Shown here one piece after another: positions 58,801 to 64,000 of a stretch of DNA of 64,000 nucleotides. The stretch lies in the NCBI GenBank assembly GCA_963920635.1, contig OY987308.1:25482096-25546095 (forward strand), given 5' to 3'. Origin of the DNA: Pseudeuparius sepicola. Taxonomy: Eukaryota; Arthropoda; Insecta; Coleoptera; Anthribidae. How positions within the stretch are numbered: position 1 is the stretch's first letter; each line of letters opens with the position of its first letter. The notes beneath the pieces were generated by a model that was given only the letters and a program-made list of their open reading frames with translations, was not told the DNA's origin and searched no databases. The translations under genes were made by a program, and so were the position numbers.

Positions 58801-61800
58801 GCCATGCACCAAAGTGGCATAGGCGTTTGTGTAGGTACCTACTTCTTCATAATTGGAAACTTAAAATTAGAATTGCTGTATTATCAAGGATTCCTAAACT
58901 TAAAGACTTAAACATGCCTTATAATTTTTTGCCTGTATTGTAGGTACTGATTACACGAAAAACTCAAAGGTGCGCACCACTGTAAAAACGCAAACGGCAT
59001 CCCTCCATATGCAGAGACTGTCCAGGTCGATCGTTAAGCTCAAATTTGCTCTTTCCTAGTCTTCTTTATTCAAAGCGATAGTGTTCACAAGCAATGCTTT
59101 GCAAGTGTTGTTATTTACCAACGTTTTCACACACAATTTAAAACAAAGGCGTTTAGGCCGAAAACAATCATCCGCTGTCCGATCCAAAAACGAAAACTTT
59201 TCGCGAGATTTAATATTCAGATTAGCTCCTTTCAACTCCATTTATTACTTTCAGTTTTTAGATAATAGGAGGCAATTATGTTGCCATCAATCATAGCCAG
59301 GAGGCGAAGATTGTCCATTAAACAAAGCTATTTGTTTTGAAACTCCAGACAGTCCGTCCGAAAATTCCAAAGTTATTATTTCGATCGGGGGGGGGGCTAT
59401 TGTGTGCGTCTATTTTCCTTTGGGAAATTGCGAAAATATTTATTTTTCTGTGGGAGCCATCGAACTATTATTGGATCAAATAATGGGAGACCTTAAGTGC
59501 AATTTGAAAGCCTTTTTTGTATTATTCGCTCGTTGCAACCCACCATAAACAGACAAATAGTAAAAACCTTACTTCTTTCTCTTTTAAATTAATGTCTATC
59601 GAAATAATCGACTTTAACCTCAAGGTAGCTTCTATCTGCTTCCCTCCACTTACCTGCCAATTCCCTGGCAAGACACTTATTTATTCAAAGGGCCCCGAAA
59701 TCAATTAACTTCTGTTTTAAATTCTACGCGAGTGGGGTTCTTTTCCGGGCCAGCTAGCGCTGAAATTAACTCTCTAGCTCGGCCGACTTTTAATTGAAAC
59801 GAGGGGGAGAGCTCTAGGGTGCAACCGAGGACATTTTCTTGGGTGCGACAGAAAGGTCGGGAAGTATATAATTTTTCAAGGAACGACATATTCTGCGTGG
59901 ATATGGCAAGCGCAGCGTCGGCGGGCGCGGTAGGCTCTTGGACGGGTGACCGCCCTCTTTCGATCATTAGCAATTTTTTTGTTTTATTTTTGTCAAAAAA
60001 TACAATTTAAAAATTGAAAGCCCCATTTGATCCAATTCAGGGACGTCACTGAAGATCGGGCGAGGGGTCTCCGCTATAAGTGAGGAACGGCAGTAAAAGA
60101 TGCCCCCCCTCGAGGGCATGGGCTGCGATCCAAACATCTGGCGGGGACAGTTCAGGAAAAGTTTTAGACCGGTAGGCATTTTCTCAGTTCCGTATATATT
60201 TCACTTTTTTTGTGTCGAAGGAAACTTATTTTAATATTGCCCAGGGTTCGTTTCTGAAGTTTCTTACGAAAGAAGAAAGTTTGCCGACCATAAAAGATTT
60301 TTCGAATATCTATATTGTTAAAAAATATGTAGTGATGGTTATTTTTTCTATCAGCGATGCCATTACTTCTTTCGTCAGTCTATGAAATATGTTTGAAAAT
60401 CCTATTGTCATCTTGCTCTAGAATAGCCTTCTGCACAATGAAATTGTTACAATGTTTAGTTAACCAGAAACATGAAAACCCTATGATGGAGGAGGACACG
60501 TTGAAAATCGGTTGTAAATATGTTACTTATTTCATTGAACTTTATTTGTATGGAAATACCCAGAAAACTTACACGACCCACACAAAGACCTATTATTTTG
60601 CGCAGAACATTATAAACCCCCAAATTCCAAACACCAGTAAATAGGTGTCATATTTTATGGTTTTCTATCACCTGTTGAAAGGTCCCAGAATAAAACCGAA
60701 TCATCCTGTAGAAAATAGTATGTAATTATTTACTTTCTGAGCTTTTGTGACGATTTTGAATCTCTTGAGTGCCGATTTAATTTTTTTATAGTAGTATCAA
60801 AATGCAATGCATTTTTAAAAATAATTTGTTGTTACTTACAATTGACATTGAGGATGATCCTCTTGCTGACGCTCGGCGGTACGTCGTTGCTGGCGATGCA
60901 GAGATAGGCCGCCATCTGTCGCCTGTCGACTCTTATTAAATTCAGAGCTGCCCCCCTGTATGAATCCACTGCAAAAAGAAGTGTGCCGTAAGAAAAATGC
61001 TTCGAATATATTATCCGGCGTTTGATTTACAGGGCTATCCCCCGGACTGATATAAAGTCCATAAAAAATTGGCGGGGTGAGATAGAAAGGGTTCCAACGA
61101 GAAGTCCCTCGGATTTGGCTAACATAGGAGAATTTTAGGGGAGGGAATGTGGAAAGAAATGGGCTCTTACCATATAGTGTTTTTTATTCAGAAGATATTA
61201 CTATTATCTATAAGTAACTATAAGAAGTATGTACTTAAATTGCTGGTTGTTACAATATGATCAGGCTCAACAGATAGGTACAGACTTCTATGAAGAAGTT
61301 GGGTACCCTAAGAAAAATGGGGGCTATTCCAAAATATTATAATAAAAACAGATAATTATCTCCTCTCCTATCGTATAATTTTTATTAATATGTGTTTTAT
61401 TATACCCCAGTCATCCCCAATTACAAAGAATGCACGTATCAGTTCCTTCACACTGTACAAACTGCGTACACACGTTAAAAGAAAAGGTGTTTCTTCTCCA
61501 ACCCACAACCCATGCAGTGCTTTATTTTGTACGAATGCCGAAGTAGCGAGCACTCAAAAATTAAATTGCAGTTTTCATAGTCGCCCCTTTTTTTCCTTTG
61601 AAACATCACAAAACGCCCAAAAAACGATATAAACAGGAGGCGCCACACCTATAGGACCAGAGTAATCCGGCTTATACACTCGCAATAAAAATGCATCGCC
61701 TTTTCCGTAATTTATAGAGGGCGTAATAAAAGCGCCATAACTCCGGAATGGCCTCGCCTTTACCATATAAACCTGGCGGCCGGCGCGTAAATTCCCCGCC

Positions 61801-62243
61801 GTTGTAAATCCGCGATGGGTCGCCTTCCGCCCACGGTGCAACTTTTTCGAAGTGGCGAAACTCCGGTCGGTTTTCGTTCCGAGATTCCGCCGAGTGGCGC
61901 TACTGCCGTTTGCCGCATATACCGCGGTCGGAAGCTCGGGATCGGTTCGCAGTTGGATTGGGGGATTACGGGTCGGGATTCCGCGCAGTTTTCTAGATGG
62001 CTAAGTGGCAACTATCTGTGTTCGATTTGTAGTTTTTGAAATTTGTAGTTTTTGAAGATCATTTGTTACCTGTCACAATATCTTTCAAATTTTCATCCCT
62101 CACAACCAGATGAGTGTTGTCCTCCCTCCTCCATAGTATCCGTGGTTCGGGATGTCCGGTAGCAGTACAACTTAACGTCACATTTTGGCCTTCGTTTATT
62201 GTTACATCACCACTAGTTCCAGTATCGTCGATATCGGGGGGTA
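55709..62243 (-). CDS. Gene B: DIP/lachesin-like Ig-superfamily protein, 3' part
   Basis: Seven consecutive minus-strand exons with matching phases: 62243-62070, 60968-60840, 57961-57826, 57768-57620, 57561-57469, 55990-55928 and 55869-55709. They encode the VPPDI linker and Ig2 (SCTATGHPEPRILW; YLCIASNDVPPSVSKR), Ig3 (LKCDVEAFPSSNKLW; GGYACTASSNLGKSED), a threonine-rich stalk, and a tail rich in acidic residues and proline ending in a hydrophobic stretch (RILVPTLVILC) three residues before the TGA. The Ig2-Ig3 signature is that of DIPs and lachesin, which are GPI-anchored neuronal or epithelial surface proteins; the hydrophobic end fits a GPI-attachment signal. The signal peptide and Ig1 must lie right of 64000. 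It is a relative of gene A on the same strand; one-to-one orthology to a named DIP is not resolvable here. Confidence 0.92.
55928..55990 (-). CDS. Gene B exon: small stalk exon
   Basis: 63 bp, acceptor TTTGCAG, donor CTCG/GTAAGA. Encodes DVTSTVRGLPAQTVVLFGNNL. Its short length and phase 1 at both ends would let it be skipped without shifting the frame. Confidence 0.78.
55991..57468. other. Gene B intron
   Basis: No second gene seen. GTAGCTCTAACCGTTTT-type sequence near 56955 recurs as GTAACTCTAACCGTTTT at about 57179, a local direct duplication. Confidence 0.4.
57469..57561 (-). CDS. Gene B exon: threonine-rich stalk
   Basis: Acceptor GTTGCAG, donor GTTG/GTGAGT. Encodes EIIV, two long Thr runs separated by a Ser/Thr segment (15 of 24 consecutive residues in the two pure Thr runs), then EPNRIVV. 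This is a likely O-glycosylated spacer between Ig3 and the membrane. Much of it is an ACG trinucleotide repeat, so length polymorphism is likely. Confidence 0.82.
57620..57768 (-). CDS. Gene B exon: second half of Ig3
   Basis: Acceptor TTCTTAG, donor TATG/GTAAGA. Encodes SKYAIQEKKSGVRSTVVLTI followed by NDFGGYACTASSNLGKSEDF, the F-G strands of Ig3, ending ITLY. Confidence 0.93.
57826..57961 (-). CDS. Gene B exon: first half of Ig3
   Basis: Acceptor TTCGCAG, donor CAAGG/GTAAAG. Encodes FGPKVQAVKSSVGAPLGTTV, LKCDVEAFPSSNKLW and KRDSKILVQ. The VGAPLGT--LKC-VEA-P pattern is typical of Ig3 in the family. Confidence 0.93.
58568..59083 (+). mobile_element. ~0.5-kb element, full-length copy 4
   Basis: Bounded by CTTTGAATAAGGAATCCCAG and its inverted counterpart CTAGTCTTCTTTATTCAAAG, so the unit is about 515 bp with ~20-bp imperfect TIRs. 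It keeps AAAATGTTTGAGGATAATAA, CCATCGGTAAGTAATTTTG intact. It lies in an intron of gene B on the opposite strand. Confidence 0.75.
59890..59960 (+). mobile_element. 5S rRNA-derived SINE fragment, copy 3
   Basis: AAGCGCAGCGTCGGCGGGCG then GGCTCTTGGACGGGTGACCG at 59908-59953 matches the 3' part of 5S rRNA. The T-rich sequence after it could be the tail. It sits in an intron of gene B. Confidence 0.65.
60650..60712. mobile_element. Fragment of the CAGGGTGATTC element end
   Basis: Minus strand: CAGGATGATTCGGTTTTATTC, TGGGACCTTTCAACAGGTG, ATAGAAAACCATAAAA matches the left 60 bp of the element at 28350. Confidence 0.7.
60840..60968 (-). CDS. Gene B exon: second half of Ig2
   Basis: Acceptor TTTTTGCAG, donor AATT/GTAAGT. 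Encodes VDSYRGAALNLIRVDRRQ and the hallmark MAAYLCIASNDVPPSVSKRI that closes Ig2 in DIP and lachesin proteins. Confidence 0.95.
60969..62069. other. Gene B intron within Ig2
   Basis: Mostly AT-rich; GC-rich at 61730-61990 with no coding signature. Confidence 0.4.
62070..62243 (-). CDS. Gene B exon: linker and first half of Ig2
   Basis: Acceptor TTGTAG, donor ACAG/GTAACA. Encodes VPPDIDDTGTSGDV, EGQNVTLSCTATGHPEPRILW and ends LKDIVT. It is the counterpart of gene A exon 4 in length (174 versus 171 bp) and phase. Confidence 0.93.
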
Positions 62244-64000
62244 CTACAACAAAAAAAAGGATATAGCGTAAGGTTTTAATAAGGGTTAGTGCATGGTATT
62301 TTAGTCCCCCGCAGTTCTATAATGGGGTCTAAAGCTCGGTATAAACAAGGGCGTATTTTTTACATCCCCTTAAGAAATTGGCTTCCACGTAAATAGATCT
62401 TCACGGGTTTCATTTTCGGGGGACGAAAGAATGGTTGAAGAATTTGATTTCGTAACAATGGCTTAAGCTACGACCTTCTACCCCGCGACTCATCGATCGT
62501 GATTTTTTGATTAAAATCCCGGATAAACTTGAAAAAAAATCCCGCGACTTTCGTAATTCACATCAGTCTCTCGTGCTCGGCTATCATAAAATAAAGCCGG
62601 CCAAATTGATTGCCGGCCGGGCTAGCAAACGGAAAAACTCCATAAAACTAAACAAACACGCGACGCCGAATTCCCATGGGCAAATAAAATTAAATTGCCC
62701 GGGTTTTGGGGAATCCTAGATAAGCTGCCGTCCCTTTCGAAACTGCGAAGGAGCCACAACTGCTGAGAGCAACCGGAATAAGTGTCTGTTAAAAAAACTA
62801 AAAGAGCTACATTGTTCTACTTCGCGCTGTTCGACGCAGCGACTCAAAAATGCCTTTGTCATTATGTCAGAAAAAATTATTGAAGTCTTAATGAATTTTG
62901 TTGTGGGATTTTGCAAATTTTGGTAACCTGTTGACTTTGAAAGCAATTTATGAAAAAATTAAAAGAGCTACGATGTTCTACTATGTGCTAGAGGCCCTGT
63001 ATGACAAGAAAAGTGACAGTTATTCGTTTTAACAGAGGTTGGACAACGATCGGATCTCTCTCTCTGGCGAGGGTCTTATTTTCCCTATGAAATTCATTTT
63101 GTGCAACAGACATATATTTTTTCGCTCTTTCTATCATTTCCCTAGCAGCATGATGTATCAAAATTGGATTTTAAGGTTAAGCTAACGACAGTTAACTGCC
63201 ATAAGCGTAGGTAGATGAGGGCACAGTTTAAAATATATAAAAATGTAGATAAAACCAATAAATAGGTTAGGTAGTAGTATGTTATTTGCAAAGCTTCACT
63301 AATAATAATTATTGAAGTTTGAATAGAAAAGTAAAGAAACATATAATTTGTTCCAAGAAAACAACAATTTTAGGATATCAGGATAAAAACATTTATTAAA
63401 TTTTTGTAGGAGGGTGGTATATGTAGATAGGTATGTACATAAAATTAAACTAGGCTCTAGCATACCAACTAACCAAACTTTCGAATATTTCTTCAATAGG
63501 AATCGTAGCTGCAATAATAATTATTATTCCTTTCATTTAAAAATAAAATTAGAAAAGGTCTTTTAAATGGTTTTACTGTATGGTTTCGTTTCTTCAAATT
63601 CTCTTCTTATATCTACCACCATAATTTTAAGACAATTAATACTGAAATTTGTACGGAACCAAAAGTTGGAAAGTTTGTTTTGGTAATATGAATCAACCAC
63701 TAATAATAGGAATTAGGCTGAATAAAAAAATGAGTACCTAGGTATTTAATATCGATATATTAGTTTCTCATTCTTTTTTTGTAAAATAAAAGTTAATATC
63801 TTTTTAATGCAAGAGAGATCATCTACATTTCAATAAAGAAGACAACAGTATTTTTGTTTTCAAAGATACATTGTAAGTAAATAGGAAAAATCAAACTAGT
63901 ACAAGTTCTCAGAAATTTATACATATTTAATAATGGTTCTTTCTTGCTAAAGTCACGTTCATCAAACGTTGCAGGAGATGATCCTTTCTTCAGCACAACC
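62244..64000. other. Gene B intron leading to Ig1 beyond the window
   Basis: No Ig1-like exon (W-R-----IL, SDRG-Y-CQ) is visible in any minus-strand frame, so the upstream exons lie right of 64000. Sequence becomes very AT-rich after 63100. Confidence 0.5.

Larger units (their letters stand above)
57962..60839. other. Gene B intron between Ig2 and Ig3 exons
   Basis: Holds the 0.5-kb element copy 4, the 5S-SINE copy 3 and the element fragment at 60650-60712. A G run lies near 59386-59396. Nothing else recognised. Confidence 0.45.

Overview
This window is eukaryotic nuclear DNA, almost certainly from an insect (a beetle or another holometabolous insect is my best guess, but the sequence does not prove the order). 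The reasons are short coding exons split by GT-AG introns, insect-type immune and cuticle genes (a CLIPA-type serine protease homologue, a GH18 chitinase), two Dpr-interacting-protein (DIP)/lachesin-like immunoglobulin genes, and a dense load of Tc1-mariner, Penelope, gypsy and 5S-derived SINE sequence.

Layout. From the left edge to about 36.2 kb lies the 5' part of a minus-strand DIP/lachesin-like gene (gene A). It has a signal-peptide exon at 36090-36174, Ig1 exons at 22990-23117 and 19742-19949, and the first Ig2 exon at 3582-3752. The remaining exons lie beyond position 1. Its introns (13, 3 and 16 kb) carry most of the repeats: a ~178-bp satellite, 41-bp, ~206-bp and ~225-bp tandem repeats, at least seven long fold-back elements, gypsy and 5S-SINE fragments, and two pairs of short duplicated GC-moderate elements that look more like regulatory DNA than transposons.

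From 36.9 to 44.4 kb are two intronless, diverged paralogues encoding LRR-like proteins, facing tail to tail (36926-38365 plus, 43029-44414 minus). Between them sits a decayed Penelope-like retroelement, itself split by an apparently intact DD41D mariner (39404-41263) with near-perfect ~230-bp inverted repeats.

From 46.3 to 49.9 kb, two compact minus-strand multi-exon genes lie in tandem: a secreted GH18 chitinase with intact catalytic motif and no chitin-binding domain, and a secreted CLIPA-like protease homologue whose catalytic serine is glycine. Only about 180 bp separates their coding regions.

From 55.7 kb to the right edge lies the 3' part of a second minus-strand DIP/lachesin-like gene (gene B): Ig2, Ig3, a threonine-rich stalk and a hydrophobic, GPI-type C-terminus. 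Its signal peptide and Ig1 are beyond 64000. Genes A and B are therefore same-family, same-strand neighbours with unrelated genes between them. They are probably cell-surface recognition proteins. The chitinase and the protease homologue are secreted cuticle or immunity proteins with no evident functional tie to the Ig genes.

All exon coordinates were derived by eye from splice consensus, reading phase and family conservation. No database or alignment program was used.
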